The notes under the pieces were generated by a model that worked only from the letters and a program-made list of their open reading frames with translations, ran no database searches and was not told the DNA's origin. Positions 18,339 to 26,565 of a stretch of 64,000 nucleotides of DNA are shown here, piece after piece. How positions within the stretch are numbered: the first letter of the stretch is position 1; each line of letters begins with the position of its first letter. Made by a program: the position numbers and the translations under genes. This DNA is from Luteimicrobium sp042670205 (GTDB taxonomy: Bacteria > Actinomycetota > Actinomycetes > Actinomycetales > Cellulomonadaceae): NCBI RefSeq assembly GCF_042670205.1, contig NZ_JBHUWD010000027.1, positions 1 through 64,000 of the forward strand. The letters are read 5' to 3'.

Positions 18339-19946
18339 ATGACCTTCCACGTCTACGACACGACGCTCCGCGACGGTGCGCAGCAGGAGGGGATGAACCT
18401 CTCCGTCGCGGACAAGCTGGCGATCGCGCCGCTGCTGGACGAGCTGGGCGTCGGGTTCATCGAGGGCGGCTGGCCGGGTGCGGTACCGAAGGACACCGAG
18501 TTCTTCCGTCGTGCGGCCAAGGAGCTCGACCTCAAGAACGCGGTGCTCGCCGCGTTCGGTTCCACGCGCAAGGCGGGGACCCGCGCCGTCGACGACCCGC
18601 AGGTGCGGGCGCTGGTCGACTCGGAGGCGCCCGTCGTCGCGCTCGTCTCCAAGTCGGACCTGCGCCACGCCGAGCGCGCGCTGCGCACCACGGGCGACGA
18701 GAACCTGGCGATGATCTCCGACACCGTCGCCTTCCTCGTGCGCGAGGGCCGCCGCGTCGTCGTGGACGCCGAGCACTTCTTCGACGGCTACCGGTTCGAC
18801 GCCGACTACTCGCGGGCCGCGGTCCTCACGGCGTTCGAGGCCGGAGCCGAGGTCGTGGCGCTGTGCGACACGAACGGCGGCATGATCCCCGACTGGATCA
18901 CCGAGATCGTCTCCGAGCTCCGCGAGCACACCGGTGACCGGATCCTCGGCATCCACACGCACAACGACTCGGGCTGCGCCGTCGCGAACTCCCTGGCCGC
19001 GGTGAGCGCAGGCGCGACCCACGTCCAGGGCACCGTCAACGGGTACGGGGAGCGGACCGGCAACGCGGACCTCCTCACCATCGTGGCGAACCTCGAGCTC
19101 AAGCTGGGCCGGCAGCTCCTCGCCGCCGACGGGCTGCAGGAGGCCACGCGGATCGCGCACGCGATCAGCGAGCTGACCAACATCACGCCCTACGGACGTC
19201 AGCCGTACGTCGGCGCGAGCGCGTTCGCGCACAAGGCCGGCCTCCACGCGAGCGCCATCAAGGTCGACCCCGACCTGTACCAGCACATCGACCCGACGCT
19301 CGTCGGCAACGACATGCGCATGCTGATCTCCGACATGGCAGGGCGCGCGTCGATCGAGCTCAAGGGTCGGGAGCTCGGGTTCGACCTGGCCGGACAGGGG
19401 GACCTGCTCTCGCGCGTGACCAACCGGGTCAAGGACGCCGAGGCGCACGGCTACACCTACGACGCCGCCGACGCCTCCTTCGAGCTCCTCCTGCGCGAAG
19501 AGATCGACGGCAGCCTCCCGCCGTACTTCCGCGTCGAGAGCTGGCGGACGATCGTCGAGACCCGGCCGGAGTCGAGCGGGACGGAGAAGGCCGACGGCGT
19601 CGTCGCGACCGCCGAGGCCACGGTCAAGCTCCACACCGGCGAAGAGCGCATCGTCTCGACCGGCGAGGGCAACGGGCCCGTCAACGCCCTCGACCACGCG
19701 CTGCGCCAGGCGCTCGTGCGCGTGTACCCCGAGCTCGAGGAGTTCGAGCTCATCGACTTCAAGGTCCGCATCCTCGACCAGTCGCACGGCACCGACGCGA
19801 TCACGCGCGTGCTCATCGAGACGACCGACGGCAACCGCTCCTGGTCCACCGTCGGCGTCGGGCCGAACCTCATCGAGGCTGCGTGGGAGGCCCTGACCGG
19901 GTCGACGGTCTACGGGCTCATCCACGCAGGCGTCGAGCCGCGCTGA
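18339..19946 (+). CDS. cimA: Citramalate synthase
   Basis: 535 aa HMGL/IPMS-family enzyme. It condenses acetyl-CoA with pyruvate to (R)-citramalate, the first step of threonine-independent isoleucine synthesis. The start VYDTTLRDGAQQEG and FIEGGWPGAVPKD match the citramalate synthase group rather than actinobacterial LeuA, which begins quite differently. The metal-binding GIHTHNDSGCAVANS and NGYGERTGNADL are intact. The C-terminal ~150 residues form the LeuA allosteric domain (probable isoleucine feedback). The ATG follows AGGAAGAGAG. Often mislabelled 2-isopropylmalate synthase. Confidence 0.9.
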   Translation: MTFHVYDTTLRDGAQQEGMNLSVADKLAIAPLLDELGVGFIEGGWPGAVPKDTEFFRRAAKELDLKNAVLAAFGSTRKAGTRAVDDPQVRALVDSEAPVVALVSKSDLRHAERALRTTGDENLAMISDTVAFLVREGRRVVVDAEHFFDGYRFDADYSRAAVLTAFEAGAEVVALCDTNGGMIPDWITEIVSELREHTGDRILGIHTHNDSGCAVANSLAAVSAGATHVQGTVNGYGERTGNADLLTIVANLELKLGRQLLAADGLQEATRIAHAISELTNITPYGRQPYVGASAFAHKAGLHASAIKVDPDLYQHIDPTLVGNDMRMLISDMAGRASIELKGRELGFDLAGQGDLLSRVTNRVKDAEAHGYTYDAADASFELLLREEIDGSLPPYFRVESWRTIVETRPESSGTEKADGVVATAEATVKLHTGEERIVSTGEGNGPVNALDHALRQALVRVYPELEEFELIDFKVRILDQSHGTDAITRVLIETTDGNRSWSTVGVGPNLIEAAWEALTGSTVYGLIHAGVEPR

Positions 19947-19952
19947 CCCCGC

Positions 19953-19975
19953 GACGCAGACGGGCCGTCTGCGTC
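19953..19975. terminator. Bidirectional terminator after cimA
   Basis: Perfect 10-bp stem GACGCAGACG/CGTCTGCGTC with a 3-nt loop, between the cimA stop and a convergent gene. Confidence 0.6.
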
Positions 19976-19992
19976 CCGACGGGAATCGAGCG

Positions 19993-20673
19993 TCAGGGCT
20001 CGCGCGTGACCTCGAGCTGCACGCGGGTGCCGGCGAGCCGCGCGACCATGTCGTCGAGGAGCGCCGCGGAGCGCTCGCCGAAGCCGTCGCCCGCGGTGCC
20101 CCGGACGGCGAGGTGGATGCGCACCGGGTAGGACGTGCCGGCCGACTCGGGGACGATGCCCTTGACCCTGTCGGTCGTGACGGCGGTCAGCGTCGCCTGC
20201 ACGAGGGCGCGCAGCTCGCCACGGGTCGAGTCGTCGTCGGACCCGGCTTCCGTGGCGAGATCTACGCGCAGCTGCCCGGCCGCGTCGTCCCAGACGGGAG
20301 CCGCGCCGCCCCGCGGGTAGCTCACGACGGCGAGCGGCGCCACGCCCTGCAGGCGTCCCACCAGGTCCTCGGCCTCGTGGCGCGTGTACGGGCCGTAGTC
20401 GTCCTCGCACACCGCGACCTCGAGACGCACCGACGCGCCCTTGGCGCCCTGCGGCATCGAGTGGCCGAACTCGCCTTCGCGCACGCCGCGGACGACGCCC
20501 AGCACGAGGGTCCCGAGGGCCTCCGCGGTCTCCCGGTCGTCGTCGGGCACGGCCACGAGCGAGCTGCGGAGCACGACCTCGTTCGTGGACGCGCGCCACG
20601 TCTCGGTGACGTCGTCGGGCACGGGCGGGAGCTCGGCGGGCGCGGCCTCGCGGCGGGCGAACGGGTTCTTCAT
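19993..20673 (-). CDS. Hypothetical soluble protein
   Basis: 226 aa with no recognised domain. It starts MKNPFARREAAPAEL, has no signal peptide or membrane segment, and is mixed alpha/beta in appearance. Features are a conserved-looking EDDYGPYTRHEAEDLVGRL and paired segments that could be a duplicated domain (SSLVAVPDDDRE...; IHLAVRGTAGDGFGE...). The ATG at 20673 is preferred to one at 20697 because family-like charged sequence begins there. Convergent with cimA, divergent from the lipoate-ligase gene. Confidence 0.6.
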   Translation of the reverse strand: MKNPFARREAAPAELPPVPDDVTETWRASTNEVVLRSSLVAVPDDDRETAEALGTLVLGVVRGVREGEFGHSMPQGAKGASVRLEVAVCEDDYGPYTRHEAEDLVGRLQGVAPLAVVSYPRGGAAPVWDDAAGQLRVDLATEAGSDDDSTRGELRALVQATLTAVTTDRVKGIVPESAGTSYPVRIHLAVRGTAGDGFGERSAALLDDMVARLAGTRVQLEVTREP

Positions 20674-20777
20674 GCGGACCAGGGTGGCACACGTCATGCC
20701 TACGCTCGGAATCGGCGGCCCACCTGGCCGGTTGTCGCCTGAGGACGGCTGGTAGGACGACGAGAACGGAGCGTGAC

Positions 20778-21848
20778 GTGCGCGGCGAGTACAAGGTCCC
20801 CGGGGGCAAGCTGGTGGCGGTCGACGTCGAGACCCACTCGGGGTCCGCAGGGGACGTGATCGCGTCCGCGGCCGTGAGCGGCGACTTCTTCCTGGAGCCC
20901 GACGACGCGCTCGAGCTCATCGACGCCGCGCTCGTCGGGCGTCCCACCGACGCGAGCGTGGCCGACCTCGCGCGGGCCGTCGACGCGGCTCTCGCGACCG
21001 CGCCGTACGACGTCGCGCTCGTCGGCTTCGACGCCGAGGCCGTCGCGATCGCCGTCCGCCGGGCCCTGGGGCACGCGACCGGGTGGCAGGACCACGTGTT
21101 CGAGGTCGTCCACGAGGTCGCCCAGACTCCCGCCATGCACATGGCCCTCGACCAGGCGCTCGCCGAGTCCGTCGGCCGGGGCGACCGCGGCCCGACGCTG
21201 CGGATCTGGGAGTGGGAGCGGCCCGCCGTCGTCATCGGCTCGTTCCAGTCGCTGCGCAACGAGGTCGACGCCGAGGGTGCAGAGCGTCACGGGGTCACCG
21301 TCGTGCGCCGGGTCTCCGGTGGCGGGGCGATGTTCATCGAGCCCGGCAACACCATCACCTACTCGCTCACCGTGCCCGCGTCGCTCGTCGAGGGGCTGAG
21401 CTTCGAGCGGTCGTACGCGTTCCTCGACGACTGGGTGCTGGGCGCGCTCGCCGACGTCGGCGTCGAGGCCACCTACCAGCCGCTCAACGACATCGCGTCG
21501 GCCAAGGGCAAGATCGGCGGCGCCGCCCAGAAGCGGATGGCCGACGGGACCGTCCTGCACCACGTGACGATGTCCTACGACATCGACGCCGACAAGATGG
21601 TGGAGGTCCTGCGGATCGGCCGCGAGAAGCTGTCCGACAAGGGCACGAAGAGCGCCAACAAGCGGGTCGACCCGGTGCGCTCGCAGACCGGTCTGCCGCG
21701 CGAGGACGTCATCGAGGCGTTCAAGAAGCACTTCGAGGGCCGCTACCGGACGGTGCCGGGCGAAGTCACCGCCCAGGAGCGGGAGCGCGCCGAGGAGCTG
21801 GTCCGCACCAAGTTCGACACGCCGGAGTGGACCGCGCGCGTGCCGTGA
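20778..21848 (+). CDS. Lipoate-protein ligase A family protein with N-terminal accessory domain
   Basis: 356 aa. Residues ~1-90 (RGEYKVPGGKLVAVDVE, GDFFLEPDDALELIDAAL) resemble the small accessory domain that is C-terminal in E. coli LplA. Residues ~110-330 are the BPL/LplA catalytic domain (VVIGSFQS, VVRRVSGGGAMFIEPGN, KGKIGGAAQKR with the likely ligand-contacting Lys). It attaches lipoate (or octanoate) to E2/H proteins, but the exact reaction cannot be assigned. GTG start; starts at 20773 or later are possible. Confidence 0.82.
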   Translation: MRGEYKVPGGKLVAVDVETHSGSAGDVIASAAVSGDFFLEPDDALELIDAALVGRPTDASVADLARAVDAALATAPYDVALVGFDAEAVAIAVRRALGHATGWQDHVFEVVHEVAQTPAMHMALDQALAESVGRGDRGPTLRIWEWERPAVVIGSFQSLRNEVDAEGAERHGVTVVRRVSGGGAMFIEPGNTITYSLTVPASLVEGLSFERSYAFLDDWVLGALADVGVEATYQPLNDIASAKGKIGGAAQKRMADGTVLHHVTMSYDIDADKMVEVLRIGREKLSDKGTKSANKRVDPVRSQTGLPREDVIEAFKKHFEGRYRTVPGEVTAQERERAEELVRTKFDTPEWTARVP

Positions 21849-21873
21849 GCGACGGGCCGCGCGAGCGGCTCGG

Positions 21874-22644
21874 TCAGGTCCGGTCGCCGAAGATGGCCGT
21901 GCCCACCCGGACGATCGTGGCACCCTCGCCGACGGCGAGCTCGAGGTCGCCGCTCATCCCCATCGAGAGCTCGCGCGCGCCGGACGTCCCCGACGTGCCG
22001 CCGCGGACGTCGTCGCGCAGGTCACGCAGGCACGCGAAGCCCCGCCGCACGGTCGTGTCGTCGGTGGTGCGCGCGCCGATCGTCATGAAGCCGACGAGGT
22101 GGATGCGGGGGAGTGCCGCCACGGCGAGGGCGAGGTCCGCCGCACGGTCGGGCTCGATCCCCGTCTTCGACGCCTCGCCCGAGACGTTGACCTGGACCAT
22201 GACCTCGAGATCGGTGTCGACGGTTTCCGCGCGCCGGGACAGCCGCTGCGCGAGCCCGAGCGAGTCCACCGTCTCGACGCACGACGCCAGCCCGACGACG
22301 GCGTTGACCTTGTTGGACTGGAGGTGCCCGATGAGGTGCGTGCGCAGGCGTCCCGACGCCACGGCGTCCTGCAGGGCGGGGGCCTTGGCGACCAGCTCCT
22401 GGACCCGGTTCTCCCCGACGAGGTCGACGCCCGCCGCCACGGCTGCGAGGACGACGTCCGCAGGCTGCGTCTTGGTGGCGACGAGGAGGCGCACGGAGGC
22501 GGGGTCCCGGCCGGCGTCGGTCGCGGCACGGGCGATGCGCTCCCGGACCCGGGCGACGTTCGCCGCGACGCGCGCCACGAGGTCCGGCGGGGGGACGAGA
22601 CCCAGCGCACCCGTCGGAGCAGGGGCGGGGACGTCGTCGTACAT
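21874..22644 (-). CDS. PLP homeostasis protein, YggS/PLPBP family
   Basis: 256 aa. Single-domain alanine-racemase-like barrel that binds pyridoxal phosphate and buffers B6 and amino-acid pools; no enzymatic activity is known for the family. The PLP Lys is in LLVATKTQP, with GENRVQEL, HLIGHLQSNKVN, VNVSGEASKTG and LSMGMSGDLELAVGEGATIVRVGTAIFG split across the family signature. The ATG at 22644 is supported by a TAGACT hexamer 6 nt upstream. It is not in the usual ftsZ-sepF neighbourhood. Confidence 0.92.
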   Translation of the reverse strand: MYDDVPAPAPTGALGLVPPPDLVARVAANVARVRERIARAATDAGRDPASVRLLVATKTQPADVVLAAVAAGVDLVGENRVQELVAKAPALQDAVASGRLRTHLIGHLQSNKVNAVVGLASCVETVDSLGLAQRLSRRAETVDTDLEVMVQVNVSGEASKTGIEPDRAADLALAVAALPRIHLVGFMTIGARTTDDTTVRRGFACLRDLRDDVRGGTSGTSGARELSMGMSGDLELAVGEGATIVRVGTAIFGDRT

Positions 22645-22650
22645 GGGCCG

Positions 22651-22656
22651 AGTCTA
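22651..22656 (-). promoter_or_regulatory. -10 element for yggS-family gene
   Basis: TAGACT on the minus strand, 6 nt before the ATG. Confidence 0.45.
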
Positions 22657-22699
22657 GGAGCCCCAGCGCGCATGCGCGCCCGTCGGGGACACTGGAGGC

Positions 22700-23122
22700 A
22701 TGAAGACGATCCTCAACGTTCTCTGGCTGGTGCTGAGCGGCTTCTGGCTCGCCCTCGGCTACGTGGCGGCGGGAATCATCTGCTGCATCCTCATCGTCAC
22801 CATCCCGTTCGGGATCGCGTCGTTCCGAATCGCCGGCTACGCGCTGTGGCCGTTCGGCCGGACCATCGTCGACAAGCCGGGCGCCGGCGCGGGCTCGGTG
22901 ATCGGCAACGTCATCTGGATCGTCTTCGCGGGGCTGTGGCTCGCGATCGGGCACATCGTCAGCGGCATCGCGCTCTGCATCACGATCATCGGCATCCCGT
23001 TTGGCATCGCGAACTTCAAGATGGTGCCGATCTCGCTCGTCCCGCTCGGCAAGGACATCGTCAGCACCGACACCCTGCGCCAGCCGTACCCGGCCGGCTA
23101 CCCGTACCCGCCGCAGGGCTGA
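22700..23122 (+). CDS. YccF domain-containing inner-membrane protein
   Basis: 140 aa with two near-repeats of the YccF motif (LWLVLSGFWLALGYVAAGI then WIVFAGLWLAIGHIVSGIAL), each followed by ITIIGIPFGIANFK/VTIPFGIASFR. Four membrane helices and a short Pro/Tyr-rich C-terminal tail (YPAGYPYPPQG). Function unknown in all organisms. GGAGG lies 2-6 nt before the ATG, rather close. Divergent from the yggS-family gene with only 55 bases between. Confidence 0.85.
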   Translation: MKTILNVLWLVLSGFWLALGYVAAGIICCILIVTIPFGIASFRIAGYALWPFGRTIVDKPGAGAGSVIGNVIWIVFAGLWLAIGHIVSGIALCITIIGIPFGIANFKMVPISLVPLGKDIVSTDTLRQPYPAGYPYPPQG

Positions 23123-23148
23123 CCTGCGCGCGGCGTCGCCGGCTGTCG

Positions 23149-23664
23149 TCAGTCCCGGGCGACGGGCGCCGTCGTCGCGCCCGTGAGGCGCACGAGGTCC
23201 TCCGGGGCGAGCCCGACGTCGAAGCCCCGCCGACCGCCCGACACGTACACGGTGTCGAACGCGAGCGCCGAGTCGTCGAGCACCGTGACGAGCCGCTGCT
23301 TCTGCCCGAGCGGCGAGATCCCGCCGACGACGTAGCCGGTCGCGCGCTCGGCAGCGGCCTGCTCCGCGAGCGCCGCCTTCTTGCCACCCGCCGCCTTGGC
23401 GAGGGCCTTGAGGTCCAGCTTGCGGTCGACGGGCACGATCCCGACGACGAGCCGCCCGTCGACGTCGCTCACGAGCGTCTTGAAGACCCGGGCCGGCTCG
23501 ACGCCGATCGCCGCGGCTGCCTCCAGCCCGTACCCGAGATCGGTGGACGGGTCGTGCTCGTACGGGTGCTGCGTGAACGTGACGCCGGCCCGCTCGAGGG
23601 CGACGACCGCCGGGGTGCCGCCGTGGCCCGCGCTCTTGCCGCCGGACCGACTCTTCTTCGCCAT
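23149..23664 (-). CDS. ybaK: YbaK/EbsC-family Cys-tRNA(Pro) deacylase
   Basis: 171 aa. A YbaK/ProX-type editing domain that hydrolyses mischarged Cys-tRNA(Pro) in trans. Family features include the TPAVVALERAGVTF N-terminus, HPYEHDP, VFKTLV (with the catalytic Lys), RKLDLKALAKAAGGKKAAL and GYVVGGISPLGQK, near-diagnostic of bacterial YbaK. The Lys/Gly-rich first 15 residues are an extension. The ATG at 23664 is preferred over an upstream frame start because the sequence upstream has no family similarity. Confidence 0.9.
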   Translation of the reverse strand: MAKKSRSGGKSAGHGGTPAVVALERAGVTFTQHPYEHDPSTDLGYGLEAAAAIGVEPARVFKTLVSDVDGRLVVGIVPVDRKLDLKALAKAAGGKKAALAEQAAAERATGYVVGGISPLGQKQRLVTVLDDSALAFDTVYVSGGRRGFDVGLAPEDLVRLTGATTAPVARD

Positions 23665-23704
23665 GACCCCATGGTGCCAGGGCACCGCGTGGCTCCGCCG
23701 CAGG

Positions 23705-26371
23705 TCAGAGGCGCCCGGCGCGCACGACCTCCAGCACGACCTCGCCGGCCTCGTCGCTCGCCGCCAGGTCGACGACGGCGTCGAGCACCCAGTCGTGGTC
23801 GCCGTCCGGGTCGTCGAGGGTCTGGCGGACGAACCAGGTCCCCGGTGCGAGGTCCTCGCCCGACGGCGTCTCGCCCGACTCGACGAGCGTCACCAGGGCG
23901 GTGGACCGGGCGCCCGCGTCGATGCCGATCGCGTCGTCGCCGTACTCCTCGAACATGGGGTCGAGCGCGTCGTGCCAGGCGCCGGCGTCCCAGCCCGACG
24001 TGCCGTCGAGCGAGCCGAGGGCGTCCCAGTCCTCGCGCGACGCCAGCTCGACGCGCCGGAACAGCGCGTTGCGGACGAGCACGCGCAGCGCGCGGGGCGT
24101 CGCCGTCAGCGGGCGCGCGGCCGCGGACTCTCCCGTGCCTGCGAGGGGGGTGTCGCCCGTCTGGTCGTCCGCGTCGTCGTCGACGGGGCGCGCCAGGCGC
24201 TCCCACTCGTCGAGCAGGCTCGAGTCGACCCCGCGGACGAGCTCGCCCAGCCACTCCGTGATCTCGAGGACCTCCTCGGTGCGGTGCTCCTCGGGGACGG
24301 TGCGGCGGATCGCCCGGTACGCGTCGGCGAGGTAGCGCAGGACGACGCCCTCGGTCCGGTCGAGCTGGTACGTCGAGACGAGCTCGGCGAATGTCATGGC
24401 GCGCTCGAGCATGTCGCGGACGACCGACTTGGGCGACAGCCGCGCGTCGGACACCCAGGGGTTGGAGCGCCGGTACGTCTCGAACGCCGGCTCGAGGAGC
24501 TCGGCGAGCGGCTGCGGCCAGGTGACGTCCTCGAGCGCGGCCATGCGCTCGTCGTAGTCGTAGCCCTCGGCCTTCATCGCGGCGACCGCCTCGCCCCGTG
24601 CCTTGAACTGCTGGGCGACCAGGACCTGGCGCGGGTCGTCGAGGGTGGCCTCGATGACGGAGACGACGTCGAGCGGGTACTCCGGCGCTTCGGTGTTCAG
24701 CAGGTCCATGGCCGCGAGCGCGAACGGCGAGAGCGGCTGGTCGAGCGCGAAGTCGCGGGGCACGTCGACCGTGAGCCGCACGCTCGGGTGCCAGCCGCGC
24801 GGGTCGGCCTTGTCGGGGACACGCACCCGCTCGACGATCCCGGCGACCCGCAGCGACCGGTAGATACGGAACACCTGCCGGACGTGCTCGGCGCGCTGCG
24901 CGTCGGTGTCGTGGTTGGCGAGGAGCAGGTGGCGCATCGCGAGGACGGGGTCGTGGGCGTCCGCGGTTCCCGGGGCGTGCGGGTGCTCGGAGCGCGCGAG
25001 CACGTTGAGCACCATTCCGTGCGACACCTTGAAATGGCTGGTCAGGGGCTCGGGGTCGGCGTCGCGGAGCCGCTCGAACGTCTTGTCCGTCCAGTTCACC
25101 GAGCCCTCGGGGGCCTTCTTCCGGACGATCTTCTTGAGCTTCTTCGGGTCGTCCCCGGCCTTCTCGAGCGCCTTGCGGTTCTCGATCACGTGGTCCGGCG
25201 CCATGACGAGCACCTCGCCCACCGTGTCGTAGCCGGCCCGCCCCGCGCGGCCCGCGATCTGGTGGAACTCGCGCGCCGTGAGGTGGCGCATGCGCTCGCC
25301 GTCGAACTTCACGAGGCTCGTCAGGAGGACCGTGCGGATCGGGACGTTGATGCCGACGCCGAGCGTGTCGGTGCCGCACACGACCTTGAGCAGCCCGCGC
25401 TGCGTGAGCCGCTCGACGACGCGCCGGTACTTGGGCAGCATGCCCGCGTGGTGCACGCCGACGCCGTGCCGGAGCAGGCGGGACAAGGTGCGGCCGAAGC
25501 CGCTCGTGAACCGGAAGTCCCCGAGCTCGTCCGCGATGGCGGCCTTCTCGTCGCGCGTGGCGAGGTTCATCGACAGCAGGGCCTGCGCCCGCTCGACGGC
25601 GGACGCCTGCGTGAAGTGCACGACGTAGACCGGGGCGCGGTGCGTGTGCACGAGCTCGTCGACGACCTCGGTGAGCGGCTCGACGACGTACGAGTACGTG
25701 AGCGGGACAGGACGCTCGACGCTCGTCACGACGGCGACGTCGCGGCCGCTGCGACGCTCGAGCTCGTCCGTGAAGCGCGACGTGTCGCCGAGCGTCGCCG
25801 ACATCAGCACGAACTGGGTGTGGGGGAGCTCGAGCAGCGGGACCTGCCACGCCCACCCGCGCTGCGGGTCCGCGTAGTAGTGGAACTCGTCCATGACGAC
25901 CTGCGCGACCGCGGGGTCGTCGGCGTCGCCCGCGCCGTCGCGCAGGGCGATGTTGGCGAGGATCTCCGCCGTGCAGCAGATGATCGGGGCGCCCGGGTTC
26001 ACGGCCGTGTCACCCGTCATCATCCCGACGTTCGCCGACCCGAACGCCGCCACGAGCGCGAAGAACTTCTCGCTCACCAACGCCTTGAGCGGCGCCGTGT
26101 AGTAGGTGCGACCGCTCGCGACACCCGCGTGCCGGTCCGCCAGCGCGAAGAACTGCGCGCCCAGCGCGACCAGCGATTTCCCCGAGCCCGTCGGCGTCGC
26201 GAGGATCACGTGCGACTCCGACGCCAGCTCGATGAGCGCCTCGCTCTGGTGGTCGTACAGGTTCAGACCCTGGTCCGACGCCCACGTCGCGAACGCGTCG
26301 TAGAGCACGTCGGCGTCCGGAGCCTCCCCGGACGGCGCGACGTCGGGCAGGAGGTCCGCGAGCGTGGTCAC
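23705..26371 (-). CDS. DEAD/DEAH-box helicase with C-terminal DUF3516
   Basis: 888 aa superfamily 2 helicase of the Ski2-like type found in actinobacteria. Walker A ATPTGSGKS is at 58-66; the box is VMDEFHYYADP, then MSATLGDT, and the C-terminal RecA-like domain has GVGINVPIRTVLLTSLVKFDG and QIAGRAGRAGYDT. The last ~350 residues form DUF3516. The role is probably RNA or DNA unwinding; the substrate is unknown. GTG start at 26371 with GGGAGGA upstream; the open frame runs another 160 codons through a tandem-repeat block, which is judged non-coding. Confidence 0.88.
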   Translation of the reverse strand: MTTLADLLPDVAPSGEAPDADVLYDAFATWASDQGLNLYDHQSEALIELASESHVILATPTGSGKSLVALGAQFFALADRHAGVASGRTYYTAPLKALVSEKFFALVAAFGSANVGMMTGDTAVNPGAPIICCTAEILANIALRDGAGDADDPAVAQVVMDEFHYYADPQRGWAWQVPLLELPHTQFVLMSATLGDTSRFTDELERRSGRDVAVVTSVERPVPLTYSYVVEPLTEVVDELVHTHRAPVYVVHFTQASAVERAQALLSMNLATRDEKAAIADELGDFRFTSGFGRTLSRLLRHGVGVHHAGMLPKYRRVVERLTQRGLLKVVCGTDTLGVGINVPIRTVLLTSLVKFDGERMRHLTAREFHQIAGRAGRAGYDTVGEVLVMAPDHVIENRKALEKAGDDPKKLKKIVRKKAPEGSVNWTDKTFERLRDADPEPLTSHFKVSHGMVLNVLARSEHPHAPGTADAHDPVLAMRHLLLANHDTDAQRAEHVRQVFRIYRSLRVAGIVERVRVPDKADPRGWHPSVRLTVDVPRDFALDQPLSPFALAAMDLLNTEAPEYPLDVVSVIEATLDDPRQVLVAQQFKARGEAVAAMKAEGYDYDERMAALEDVTWPQPLAELLEPAFETYRRSNPWVSDARLSPKSVVRDMLERAMTFAELVSTYQLDRTEGVVLRYLADAYRAIRRTVPEEHRTEEVLEITEWLGELVRGVDSSLLDEWERLARPVDDDADDQTGDTPLAGTGESAAARPLTATPRALRVLVRNALFRRVELASREDWDALGSLDGTSGWDAGAWHDALDPMFEEYGDDAIGIDAGARSTALVTLVESGETPSGEDLAPGTWFVRQTLDDPDGDHDWVLDAVVDLAASDEAGEVVLEVVRAGRL

Positions 26372-26407
26372 CGGACCATCCTCCCAGGCGCTCGCGGCGA
26401 CGCCGAC

Positions 26408-26512
26408 GGTGACGCTCGTCGCGCCGGTGGTGACGTTCCGTTCGCCGGCGGTGACGTTCCGTTCGCCGGCGGTGACGTTGTGTTCGCCCACGGTGACGTC
26501 GCGGTCGCCGAC
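26408..26512. repeat. Five tandem copies of a 21-bp repeat
   Basis: Units begin at 26408, 26429, 26450, 26471 and 26492. Units 2 and 3 are identical (GGTGACGTTCCGTTCGCCGG plus C). Units 1, 4 and 5 differ at several positions but keep GGTGACG, and a degenerate sixth begins at 26513. The block lies in the gap between two minus-strand genes. Read on the minus strand it would encode a 7-residue repeat (GERNVTA), since 21 is divisible by 3. Confidence 0.85.
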
Positions 26513-26565
26513 TGCGACGCGGGTTGGCGGGCGAGCGCGACAAGATGGCGCAGTCGCGGAAAGGG

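Noticed and set aside
18339..19946. leuA (2-isopropylmalate synthase)
   Set aside because: N-terminal VYDTTLRDGAQQEG and EGGWPGAVPKD fit citramalate synthase; actinobacterial LeuA has a different start and is longer.
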